The notes under the pieces: generated by a model
Told to the model about the DNA's origin: nothing
Databases searched by the model: none
Seen by the model: only the letters and a program-made list of their open reading frames with translations
Part shown: positions 17,445 through 24,726 of the stretch, one piece after another
Numbering within the stretch: the stretch's first letter is position 1
Layout of the letters: every line of letters begins with the position of its first letter
Made by a program: the position numbers and the translations under genes
Assembly (NCBI RefSeq): GCF_900148505.1
Contig: NZ_FRXO01000003.1
Location: 186,001-250,000 of the forward strand
DNA from: Pseudoxanthobacter soli DSM 19599
Lineage (GTDB): Bacteria > Pseudomonadota > Alphaproteobacteria > Rhizobiales > Segnochrobactraceae
Direction: 5' to 3'
Length of the DNA: 64,000 bases

Positions 17445-17789
17445 ATGACGACACCCGTTCTGAAGAACCCGCTCGACGTGACCGACCTCGTGGACTGGGG
17501 CGTGATCCCCACCATGATCGAGGGCCAGTCACACACCTCCGGCAAGCTGCTGCACAAGGGGCCGGAAGGCCGCTCCGAATGCGGCATCTGGGTGTGCACG
17601 CCCGGCAAGTGGGTCTGCCACGTCACCCGCGACGAGTTCTGCCACTTCCTCTCCGGCCGCTGCACCTATGTGCACGACAACGGCGAGGTGATCGAGATCG
17701 AGCCGGACACCGCCGCCTTCTTCCCGCAGGACTGGAAGGGCGTCTGCACCGTGCATGAGACGGTGCGCAAGGTCTACATGATCCGCTGA
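17445..17789 (+). CDS. Small cupin protein, copy 2
   Basis: 114 residues, colinear with the cupin at 17021-17392 but lacking its first 10 residues or so. Shared blocks are Asp-Leu-Val-Asp-Trp-Gly-Val, Gly-Lys-Leu-Leu-His-Lys-Gly-Pro, Cys-Thr-Pro-Gly-Lys-Trp, Asp-Glu-Phe-Cys-His-Phe-Leu-Ser-Gly-Arg and a C-terminal Thr-Val-His-Glu-Thr. This is a tandem duplication within the operon. The two copies have diverged enough to suggest separate substrates or a heteromer (inference). Confidence 0.8.
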   Translation: MTTPVLKNPLDVTDLVDWGVIPTMIEGQSHTSGKLLHKGPEGRSECGIWVCTPGKWVCHVTRDEFCHFLSGRCTYVHDNGEVIEIEPDTAAFFPQDWKGVCTVHETVRKVYMIR

Positions 17790-17825
17790 GCCGGCCGGAT
17801 CGGCCATACCGCCAGGAGGGCAGAG

Positions 17826-18869
17826 ATGTCCGCGACATCGAGCAAGGCCGGCGAGACCGGAGAGGACGCGCGGGCCGCCGAACGCCGCCGCTTCGTGGAA
17901 GCGGCGGGCTACGACCCAGCCACGATCGTCGCCCTGCCGGCGGACGCCTCGCCGCGGCGTTATTTCCGCCTCGCCGGCGCGGTGCCGCCGCGCCTGGTGA
18001 TGGACGTGGTGCCGGGTTCGGCGGACTTCCCGCCCTTCCTCGCCATCGCCGCCCATCTCAACGCGCTCGGGCTGTCGGCGCCCCGGGTGTTCGCGCACGA
18101 CCTCGACCGCGGCCTTGCCGTGATCGAGGATTTCGGCTCGGACACCTTCACCCGCCTGATCGCCGCCGGGCGGCCGGAGGCGCCGCTCTACGAACTCGCC
18201 ATCGACGCCCTTGCCGCCCTGCACGACGCGCCGGGCGGGCTCGACATCGACGTGCCGCTCTACGATTTCGGCCCGCTCGACGAAGAGCTCGGCATGTTTA
18301 CCGGCTGGTTCGTGCCGCAGGCGGCGCCCTCGACCGATGCGGATGCCTTCGCGAAGGCGTTCATGGCGCTGTGGCACCGCGCGCTCGCCGACGTGGCGAC
18401 CCGGCGCGAGGCTCTGGTGCTGCGCGACTATCACGTCGACAATCTGATGGTGATCCCGGACCGCACCGGCGTCGCCGCCTGCGGCCTGCTCGATTTCCAG
18501 GACGCGCTGGCCGGCGCCGCCGCCTACGACCTCGTGTCGCTCACCCAGGATGCGCGGCGCGACCTCGCTCCGGGCCTCGAGGAGGCGCTCGTCGCGCGCT
18601 ATCTCGCGGCGCGGCCCGGCCTCGACCGGAACCGGTTCATGGCCGATTACTGGCTGCTCGCGGCCCACCGCCACACCAAGATCGCCGGCAATTTCGAGCG
18701 CCTCTCCAAGCGCGACGGCAAGCACGGCTATCTCGTCCACATCCCCCGCGTGCTCAGGCTGCTCGATGCCGCGCTCGACCGTGCGGGGCTTTCCGACATC
18801 CGCGCCCTGATGGACGGCGCGCTGCCCGGCTGGCGGGCGCACGCGCCCGTTCCCCCGGCCGGCGCCTGA
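17826..18869 (+). CDS. AmgK-like aminoglycoside phosphotransferase family kinase
   Basis: 347-residue APH-fold kinase. Ala-Asp-Ala-Ser-Pro-Arg-Arg-Tyr-Phe-Arg-Leu at about 39-49 matches the nucleotide-binding start of AmgK-type sugar kinases. The catalytic loop reads Arg-Asp-Tyr-His-Val-Asp-Asn-Leu (about 200-207), followed by the metal-binding Leu-Leu-Asp-Phe-Gln-Asp. AmgK phosphorylates N-acetylmuramate and N-acetylglucosamine at the anomeric position, but here the location in an import/aldehyde dehydrogenase operon points to another hydroxylated, perhaps amino, substrate. AGGAGGGCAG sits just before ATG 17826. It is followed after 13 bp by the aldehyde dehydrogenase gene. Confidence 0.72.
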   Translation: MSATSSKAGETGEDARAAERRRFVEAAGYDPATIVALPADASPRRYFRLAGAVPPRLVMDVVPGSADFPPFLAIAAHLNALGLSAPRVFAHDLDRGLAVIEDFGSDTFTRLIAAGRPEAPLYELAIDALAALHDAPGGLDIDVPLYDFGPLDEELGMFTGWFVPQAAPSTDADAFAKAFMALWHRALADVATRREALVLRDYHVDNLMVIPDRTGVAACGLLDFQDALAGAAAYDLVSLTQDARRDLAPGLEEALVARYLAARPGLDRNRFMADYWLLAAHRHTKIAGNFERLSKRDGKHGYLVHIPRVLRLLDAALDRAGLSDIRALMDGALPGWRAHAPVPPAGA

Positions 18870-18882
18870 AGGATCACACAGA

Positions 18883-20388
18883 ATGTACGACCCGCAGAAG
18901 CCGGTCCATTTCCTCAATCCGCGGTTCGAGCCTTCGGGCGGCGCCGTGACCGAGGTTCGCGACCCCGCGACGCTCGCCCCCGTCGGCCGCTTCGCCGAGA
19001 CCGCGCCGGACGAGATCGGCCGCGTGCTCGGCCGCGTCCGGGCGGCGCAGGCGGAATGGGCGAAGCTCGACGCCAAGTCGCGCGCGACCGCGCTGCACCG
19101 GCTCGCCAACGCCATCGAGCAGGCGGATCTTCGCACCTGCGCCGAGCTGATGACGCGGGAGATGGGCAAGCCCTATCCGGAGGCCATCGGCGAGATCGCC
19201 AACTGCGCCGGCGTGTTCCGCTATTATGCCGAACTGGCGCGGGACGAGGCCGGCAAGGTGGCCGGCACGACCCAGACGGGCTCGTTCCAGCATGTGCGTT
19301 ACGAGCCTCTCGGCGTCAGCGTCCACATCATGCCGTTCAACTTCCCCATCCTGCTGATGTGCTGGACGGTGGCGGCCTCCCTGGCGGCGGGCAATGGCTG
19401 CGTGGTGAAGCCCGCACCGGCCACGACGCTGTCGACGCTCGAGTTCATGAAGCTGTTCTCGGTGCTGCCGGAAGGCCTCGTCGCCTGCCTGCCGGGCGGC
19501 GCCGCCGTCGCCGAAGCGCTGATCGCCTCCGACGACACCCATGCCGTCGCCTTCACCGGCTCGGTCGCGGCCGGCCGCGCGGTCGCCGCCGCCGCCGCCG
19601 CCCGGATGAAGCCCGCCGTGATCGAGGCCGGCGGCAGCGATCCGATGATCGTGACGGCCCACGCGCCGATCGACGTCGCGGCGGCGGGTGCCGTCACCGC
19701 CGCGTTCCATCTTTCCGGGCAGGTCTGCACCTCCGCGGAACGGTTCTACGTGGTCGACGGGGTGCACGACGCCTTCATCGAGGCGTTCGCCCGCGAGACG
19801 CGCCGCCTGCGCATCGGCCACGGGCTCGACCGCTCCGAGATCGGCCCGATGGTGAGCGAGGCGGCCCGCGCCAAGGTGATGCGCCTCGTCGACGACGCCG
19901 TCGCGAAGGGCGCGCGGGTCGTGACCGGCGGCCGCATTCCGCCGTCGCAGCCGACCGGATGGTTCTACGAGCCGACGATCCTGACCGGCACCACCCACGA
20001 CATGGCGATCATGCGCGAGGAGTGCTTCGGCCCGGTCGCCGCGGTCTGCCGCGTCGCCGATTTCGACGAGGCGATCCGGCTCGCCAACGACAGCCCGTTC
20101 GGCCTCGGCGCCTCGGTGTTCACCACCTCGCTGGAAGAGGCGATGGAGGCGGCCGACCGGCTCGAAGCCGGCATGGTGTGGGTCAACAACCCGCTGATCG
20201 ACAACGACGCGCTGCCGTTCGGCGGCTGGAAGGCCTCCGGGCTCGGCCGCGAACTCGGCCGCCAGGGGCTCGACGCCTTCCGCCGCTCCAAGATGGTGGT
20301 GATCGACCACAAGCCGGTCATCCAGGGCTGGTGGTACCCCTATCCCGACGAGTGGTTCCACGACGCCGGCGGGCGAAAGCACGCCTGA
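18883..20388 (+). CDS. NAD(P)-dependent aldehyde dehydrogenase (semialdehyde type)
   Basis: 501 residues, full ALDH fold. The catalytic Cys is C282 in Ser-Gly-Gln-Val-Cys-Thr-Ser, and the general base is E248 in Val-Ile-Glu-Ala-Gly-Gly-Ser. The cofactor region has Pro-Phe-Asn-Phe-Pro near residue 149. The replacement of the usual Leu-Gly-Gly-Lys by Ala-Gly-Gly-Ser after E248 and the overall pattern resemble succinate-semialdehyde-type enzymes. It oxidises an aldehyde, probably an aminoaldehyde or semialdehyde derived from the imported compound, to the acid. Confidence 0.85.
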   Translation: MYDPQKPVHFLNPRFEPSGGAVTEVRDPATLAPVGRFAETAPDEIGRVLGRVRAAQAEWAKLDAKSRATALHRLANAIEQADLRTCAELMTREMGKPYPEAIGEIANCAGVFRYYAELARDEAGKVAGTTQTGSFQHVRYEPLGVSVHIMPFNFPILLMCWTVAASLAAGNGCVVKPAPATTLSTLEFMKLFSVLPEGLVACLPGGAAVAEALIASDDTHAVAFTGSVAAGRAVAAAAAARMKPAVIEAGGSDPMIVTAHAPIDVAAAGAVTAAFHLSGQVCTSAERFYVVDGVHDAFIEAFARETRRLRIGHGLDRSEIGPMVSEAARAKVMRLVDDAVAKGARVVTGGRIPPSQPTGWFYEPTILTGTTHDMAIMREECFGPVAAVCRVADFDEAIRLANDSPFGLGASVFTTSLEEAMEAADRLEAGMVWVNNPLIDNDALPFGGWKASGLGRELGRQGLDAFRRSKMVVIDHKPVIQGWWYPYPDEWFHDAGGRKHA

Positions 20389-20462
20389 GGGGGCATCCGC
20401 CCCCCGCGACACCCGGAACCGTCCCGATCCGCGACTTGCGAACAGAACACGAGCATAACGTC

Positions 20463-21653
20463 ATGAACATCACCATTCTCGGCGGCGCCGGCCTGATGGG
20501 CGCCGGCATCGTGCGCGACCTTCTTTCCGACCGGGCGATCGTGCCGATCGAAACGGTGCGGGTGTGCGACGCCTCGCCCGAGCGGATGGACGCGCTCAAG
20601 GCCGAGCTCGGCGATGCGCGCATCGCGACGTTCCCGCTGGACGTGACAGACGATTCCCGCCTCGCGGAGGCGCTCGCCGGCGCCGATATCTGCATCAACG
20701 CCGTGCCGACGCTGCTCGGCCACCAGATGCGCATCTTCGAGGCGGCGCTTTCCGCCCGCGTTCCCTATGTCGATCTCGGCGGCCTCGGCGTGTTCACGGT
20801 GAAGCAGATCGCCGAGCACGCCCGCTTCGAGGCGGCCGGTGTGACGGCGGTGGTCGGCGTCGGCTCGGACCCCGGCATGTCGAACGTGCTGTGCCGGGCG
20901 GTGGCCGACGAACTCGACACCATCGACCGCATCAACCTCTACTGGGCGGCGGAACTCGAGGGACCGGAGAACCCGGTGCTGGTGCCGCCCTATTCGATCT
21001 CCACCGTGCTGGCCGAATACGCCCAGCCGAGCACGCAGTTCCTGGACGGCCGGCACGTGGAATGCGCGCCGCTGACCGGCACAGAGGAGATCGAGCTGCC
21101 GGCGCCGTGGGGCCGCTGCAGCTTCATGTATTCCCCCCATTCCGAGCAGCTCACCGTGCCCTTGGCGGAAGGCATCCGCGAGAAGGGCATCCGCGAGTTC
21201 ACCTGGAAGCTCCACCTGCCCCACCGCGAGCACGAAGCCTGGGTCGGGCTCGTCAAGGCCGGGTTCGGCGTCAACAACGATCCCGTCACCGTCGGCGGGG
21301 TTTCGGTGAAGCCGCTCGACGTGCTGAGCGCCGTCATCAGCCGCAACATCGCCGAGAACCGCGACCGCATTCCCGAGCAGCAGGGCAGCGAGATCCACTT
21401 CGCCATCGGCCGCGGCACCCGCGGCGGCAAGCCGGCGACGGTGCGCTGCGAGGTCGTGATCACGCCCGATCCGCTCTATGACGGCTATGTCGATGCCGGC
21501 ACCTCGATGAACGCCTCCATCGCCGCGCAGCTCATCCTCGCCCAGCCGAAGCGGCCGGGCGTGTTCGCGCCGGAATCCTATTTCGACGTGCCGAGCTACA
21601 TGCGCGAACTGGAAAAGCGCCACTTCAAGGTGCGCACCACCGTCGAGGACTGA
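20463..21653 (+). CDS. Saccharopine dehydrogenase-like NAD(P)-binding oxidoreductase
   Basis: 396 residues. An N-terminal Rossmann fold starts at once (Ile-Leu-Gly-Gly-Ala-Gly-Leu-Met-Gly at 4-12). The first-domain Val-Gly-Ser-Asp-Pro-Gly-Met-Ser-Asn (around residue 138) is typical of saccharopine reductase-like and carboxynorspermidine-type enzymes, which make or break a secondary amine between an aldehyde and an amino group. In this operon it might cleave an N-substituted amino acid, or reduce an imine, feeding the two aldehyde dehydrogenases (inference). ATG 20463 is the first in-frame start before the glycine-rich loop. Confidence 0.8.
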   Translation: MNITILGGAGLMGAGIVRDLLSDRAIVPIETVRVCDASPERMDALKAELGDARIATFPLDVTDDSRLAEALAGADICINAVPTLLGHQMRIFEAALSARVPYVDLGGLGVFTVKQIAEHARFEAAGVTAVVGVGSDPGMSNVLCRAVADELDTIDRINLYWAAELEGPENPVLVPPYSISTVLAEYAQPSTQFLDGRHVECAPLTGTEEIELPAPWGRCSFMYSPHSEQLTVPLAEGIREKGIREFTWKLHLPHREHEAWVGLVKAGFGVNNDPVTVGGVSVKPLDVLSAVISRNIAENRDRIPEQQGSEIHFAIGRGTRGGKPATVRCEVVITPDPLYDGYVDAGTSMNASIAAQLILAQPKRPGVFAPESYFDVPSYMRELEKRHFKVRTTVED

Positions 21654-21710
21654 CGTTCGCGACGCCCGGCGGCGCGCGCCGGGCGATGGCCATTGCCGGG
21701 GAGAAAGCCG

Positions 21711-23186
21711 ATGCCGAAGGCGCTTTATATCGACGGAGCGTGGGTGGAGCCCGCGGAGGGCGGCCGGTTCGCGGTGATCGACCCGGCGACGGAACAGCCG
21801 ATCGCCGAGGTGGCGGCGGCGACCGCCGCCGATGTCGACAGGGCCGTGAAGGCGGCCCGCCGCGCCTTCGACGCGGGGCCCTGGCCCCGTCTTTCCGGCG
21901 GGGAACGCGCGGCGGTGCTGCGCGCCATCGCCGAGGGCATCCGCGCCCGGCTCGGCGAACTCGCCGCCATCGAGGTGGCCGACAACGGCAAGCCGCTGCC
22001 CGAGGCGGAGTGGGACATCGGCGACGCCGCCGGCTGCTTCGAGTTCTATGCCGGCCTCGCCGAGACCTTCGACGCCACGCGGGAGGAAGCCATCGCGCTG
22101 CCCGACGCGCGGTTCCGCTCGACCGCCGTCAAGGAGCCGGTGGGCGTGGTCGGCGCCATCATCCCGTGGAACTATCCGCTGCTGATGGCGGCGTGGAAGG
22201 TGGCGCCCGCCCTCGCGGCCGGCTGCACCATCGTGCTGAAGCCGTCCGAGCTGACGCCGCTGACGGCGCTCGAACTCGCCGACATCGCGGACAAGGCCGG
22301 GCTTCCCGCCGGCGTGCTCAACGTCGTCACCGGGTTCGGCGCGGCGGCGGGACAGCCGCTCGCCGACCATCCCGGCGTCGACAAGCTCGCCTTCACCGGC
22401 TCGGTGCCGACCGGCTCGCGGGTGATGCAGGCGGCGGCGCGCGACATCAAGCGCGTCAGCCTCGAACTCGGCGGCAAGTCGCCGTTCCTGGTGTTTGCCG
22501 ACAGCGATGTCGAGAAGGCCGTCGAATGGATCATGTTCGGCATCTTCTGGAACCAGGGACAGGTGTGTTCCGCGACCTCCCGCGTGCTGGTGGAGCGGCC
22601 GCTCTATGACGCCGTCGTCGCGCGCCTCGTCGCCGAGAGCCGCCGGATCACCATCGGCAACGGCCGGGAAGCCGGCGTGCTGCTCGGCCCGCTCGTCTCG
22701 GCCGGGCAATATGCCAAGGTCACGGCCGCCATCGAACGCGGCGTCGCCGAGGGCGCGCGGCTCGCGGCGGGCGGCAAGCGGCCGGCGCACCTGCCGACCG
22801 GCTATTTCATCGAGCCCGCGGTGTTCGTCGACACCCCGCCCGAGAGCAGCGTGTGGCGGGAGGAGATCTTCGGCCCCGTGGTTTGCCTCGCGCCGTTCGA
22901 CACCGAGGACGAGGCGATCCGCAGCGCCAACGACAGCCCGTTCGGGCTTGCGGCGGCGGTGATGTCGGACGACCTCGCGCGCTGCGAACGGGTGGCGGCG
23001 AAGCTGCGCGCCGGCATCGTCTGGATCAATTGCTCGCAGCCGACTTTCACCGAAGCGCCCTGGGGCGGCTTCAAGCAATCCGGCATCGGCCGCGAACTCG
23101 GCCGCTGGGGCTTCGAGAACTATCTCGAAGTGAAGCAGATCACCCGCTTCGAAACCGCCGAAAAGTGGGGCTGGTACATCAAGTAA
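21711..23186 (+). CDS. Aldehyde dehydrogenase (betaine-aldehyde type)
   Basis: 491 residues with E252 in Leu-Glu-Leu-Gly-Gly-Lys-Ser and catalytic C286 in Asn-Gln-Gly-Gln-Val-Cys-Ser. Pro-Trp-Asn-Tyr-Pro lies near residue 153. The sequence is of the ALDH9/betaine- and aminoaldehyde-dehydrogenase type, which accept 4-aminobutanal-like or trimethylamino-aldehydes. ATG 21711 follows GGGGAGAAA; an upstream in-frame TTG at 21693 lies before that ribosome site and is not preferred. It is the last gene of the operon, followed by a hairpin and a tRNA gene. The pairing with a second, different ALDH in the same operon suggests two successive aldehydes or a bifunctional substrate. Confidence 0.87.
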   Translation: MPKALYIDGAWVEPAEGGRFAVIDPATEQPIAEVAAATAADVDRAVKAARRAFDAGPWPRLSGGERAAVLRAIAEGIRARLGELAAIEVADNGKPLPEAEWDIGDAAGCFEFYAGLAETFDATREEAIALPDARFRSTAVKEPVGVVGAIIPWNYPLLMAAWKVAPALAAGCTIVLKPSELTPLTALELADIADKAGLPAGVLNVVTGFGAAAGQPLADHPGVDKLAFTGSVPTGSRVMQAAARDIKRVSLELGGKSPFLVFADSDVEKAVEWIMFGIFWNQGQVCSATSRVLVERPLYDAVVARLVAESRRITIGNGREAGVLLGPLVSAGQYAKVTAAIERGVAEGARLAAGGKRPAHLPTGYFIEPAVFVDTPPESSVWREEIFGPVVCLAPFDTEDEAIRSANDSPFGLAAAVMSDDLARCERVAAKLRAGIVWINCSQPTFTEAPWGGFKQSGIGRELGRWGFENYLEVKQITRFETAEKWGWYIK

Positions 23187-23209
23187 TCGCCGGCGTAGCG
23201 GCCTGAAGG

Positions 23210-23229
23210 CCGGGCGCGGCGCCGCCCGG
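23210..23229 (+). terminator. Hairpin after the catabolic operon
   Basis: CCGGGCG (23210-23216) pairs with CGCCCGG (23223-23229) 23 bp beyond the last stop codon, followed by TTCC. It is a modest terminator, and the position fits the end of the operon. Confidence 0.4.
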
Positions 23230-23264
23230 TTCCACCATCCGGCCCGATGCTGAGCGCGGAAGAC

Positions 23265-23341
<77 letters not shown>

Positions 23342-23414
23342 GGCCGGCCGGTGTCCGCGGGGAGGCCCGGCGGACAGCGGGTAGCATATGGCCTGAGAGG
23401 GCTGCCGTGTTCAA

Positions 23415-23486
23415 GACCCCTTGAGGCCGCAAGACCTATTCAGGCCGGAAGACTTGGTGAGGCCGAAAGACCCTTTGAGGCGGACA
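23415..23486. repeat. 18-bp tandem repeat, four copies
   Basis: Four consecutive 18-bp units (23415-23432, 23433-23450, 23451-23468, 23469-23486) follow the pattern GACcccttgAGGCCGcAA with a few differences each. The array begins 37 bp beyond the stop codon of the ChaC gene, on the far side from the tRNA. It codes for nothing convincing. Confidence 0.75.
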
Positions 23487-23522
23487 GCCGAGGAAGCGCC
23501 GGCACGCTTGCCGGACGTGCCT

Positions 23523-24161
23523 TCAGGCCCGCGCGGGCGCGACGGTTTCGCCGCCTGAGCCGTCCCCGCCCGAAAGCCGCAGGCGGTCGGCGAGCCAGGA
23601 CAGGTGCGGGTCGCGGATGCCGAGATCGGCGAGCGAGGCGACCGTCGACAGCACGTAATCGCGATTGTGGCCGGAGATGCCGGCGCCCTGGCGCACGAGG
23701 CGCAGTTGTTCCTCCAGCGCCAGCACGCCGGCATATTGCGGATGGCGGCGGTCGGCGACATAGACGAGCGCGGTGACGCGGGTGCCGTCCTGCAGCCGCA
23801 GCGGAACGTGCCGTTCGAGATAGACCGCCGTCGCCTGTTCCCGCTCGCGCAGATAATCGACGGTTTCCGCCCGCCGCTCCGGCGCGACGCGGAAGGCGCG
23901 GCCGATGCAGGAGCCGCCGCGATCGAGCCCGAGCACCAGCCCCGGCTGGGCCGGCGTGCCGCGATGCACATGGGAAAACACGCACAGCGACCGGTGGAAG
24001 CCGCCAAGCCGGGCGACGGCCACGGATTCGAACGCGAAGCCCGGGCGCCACATCAGCGAGCCGTAGCCGAATACCCACAGATCGCCCGGCTCCCAGGCGA
24101 GGGCCGGTCCCGCCTCGTTCGGGAGGCCGGCGGGCTGCGGGGGATTGAGCGGATCGTTCAT
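23523..24161 (-). CDS. ChaC-type glutathione gamma-glutamylcyclotransferase
   Basis: 212-residue cytoplasmic enzyme that splits glutathione to 5-oxoproline and Cys-Gly. The substrate-binding Gly-Tyr-Gly-Ser-Leu is at 32-36 (followed by Met-Trp-Arg-Pro). A Tyr-Leu-Arg-Glu-Arg-Glu segment near 103-108 carries the likely catalytic Glu (E108, by comparison with the Tyr-Leu-x-x-Arg-Glu motif of ChaC). The C-terminal Gly-His-Asn-Arg-Asp-Tyr is also typical of ChaC. The gene stands alone between a tRNA and a non-coding region. Its promoter should lie in 24162-24340, where a 12-bp duplication (24189-24212) is found. Confidence 0.88.
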   Translation of the reverse strand: MNDPLNPPQPAGLPNEAGPALAWEPGDLWVFGYGSLMWRPGFAFESVAVARLGGFHRSLCVFSHVHRGTPAQPGLVLGLDRGGSCIGRAFRVAPERRAETVDYLREREQATAVYLERHVPLRLQDGTRVTALVYVADRRHPQYAGVLALEEQLRLVRQGAGISGHNRDYVLSTVASLADLGIRDPHLSWLADRLRLSGGDGSGGETVAPARA

Positions 24162-24349
24162 GACGCACCGATGATCGAGACGACCGACATGGAGAGCCTA
24201 ATGGAGAGCCTGTTCCGCCCGGATCGAGCCGCCCCGGTCGGCGAGGGCGTGCTCAGGCGGCTGACATCCGTGGGACACCGCACAGGCGGGAGGGCATCGG
24301 CCGGACGGCCGGGCGACGCGGCGGCAGCCGACTGCCCCATGCCGCGGAC

Positions 24350-24421
24350 GTGTTCAAGGCGCGTGCCACGGACTCGTGCGACGCGCGTGCCGCGGGCTTG
24401 TGCGACGCGCGTACCGCGTGT
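24350..24421. repeat. 24-bp tandem repeat, three copies
   Basis: Units 24350-24373, 24374-24397 and 24398-24421 share a core GGCGCGTGCC / GACGCGCGTGCC / GACGCGCGTACC, with variable flanks. In a minus-strand frame they would give an octapeptide repeat rich in Arg-Gly-Thr, but there is no start or ribosome site to support a gene. Confidence 0.7.
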
Positions 24422-24522
24422 GTTCGGCAGGGGGCGGCGCCGTCGTCGCAACGGTGAGGCGGCACAACGGCCAAGTTGAATGTGGATCAAGCGAAGACAA
24501 ATACATTCAAGACGCACAAAAA

Positions 24523-24560
24523 AACAAGGCAGGCGGCATCCAAATGCCGCCTGCCTTGTT
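24523..24560 (-). terminator. Perfect intrinsic terminator of the metal transporter gene
   Basis: A perfect 17-bp stem (24523-24539 with 24544-24560) and a 4-nt loop. On the minus strand the stem is followed by a run of seven T (complement of A-rich 24518-24524), the textbook intrinsic terminator. It lies 166 bp beyond the stop of the DUF1007-NicO gene. Confidence 0.9.
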
Positions 24561-24726
24561 CCCCCTTGCCCCGCTGCCGGAAGCAACACACGAATGGGCT
24601 TTCGCCCCCCTGATCGTGTATGCCGTCCGGCGTCGCGACCTCTTCGATATCTCCCTTTCAGGGCTATCGAAAGCCTGGAGGCCGCGCAATCGAACAATGC
24701 GGTTCGGACGCATTTCCGCCGCACAT

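Larger units (their letters stand above)
24162..24726. other. Non-coding region with tandem repeats and a terminator
   Basis: 565 bp between two minus-strand genes. It holds an exact-but-one 12-bp duplication (ATGGAGAGCCTA/ATGGAGAGCCTG, 24189-24212), a 24-bp array (24350-24421) and a perfect terminator (24523-24560). The remaining stretch 24561-24726, just beyond the transporter stop, contains the partly palindromic TTTCGATATC...CTATCGAAAG (about 24644-24672), which I cannot assign. No gene is supported. Confidence 0.6.

Noticed and set aside
23415-24421. Short repeat arrays as a possible CRISPR
   Set aside because: Units of 18 and 24 bp follow each other directly without unique spacers, and no cas gene is near.
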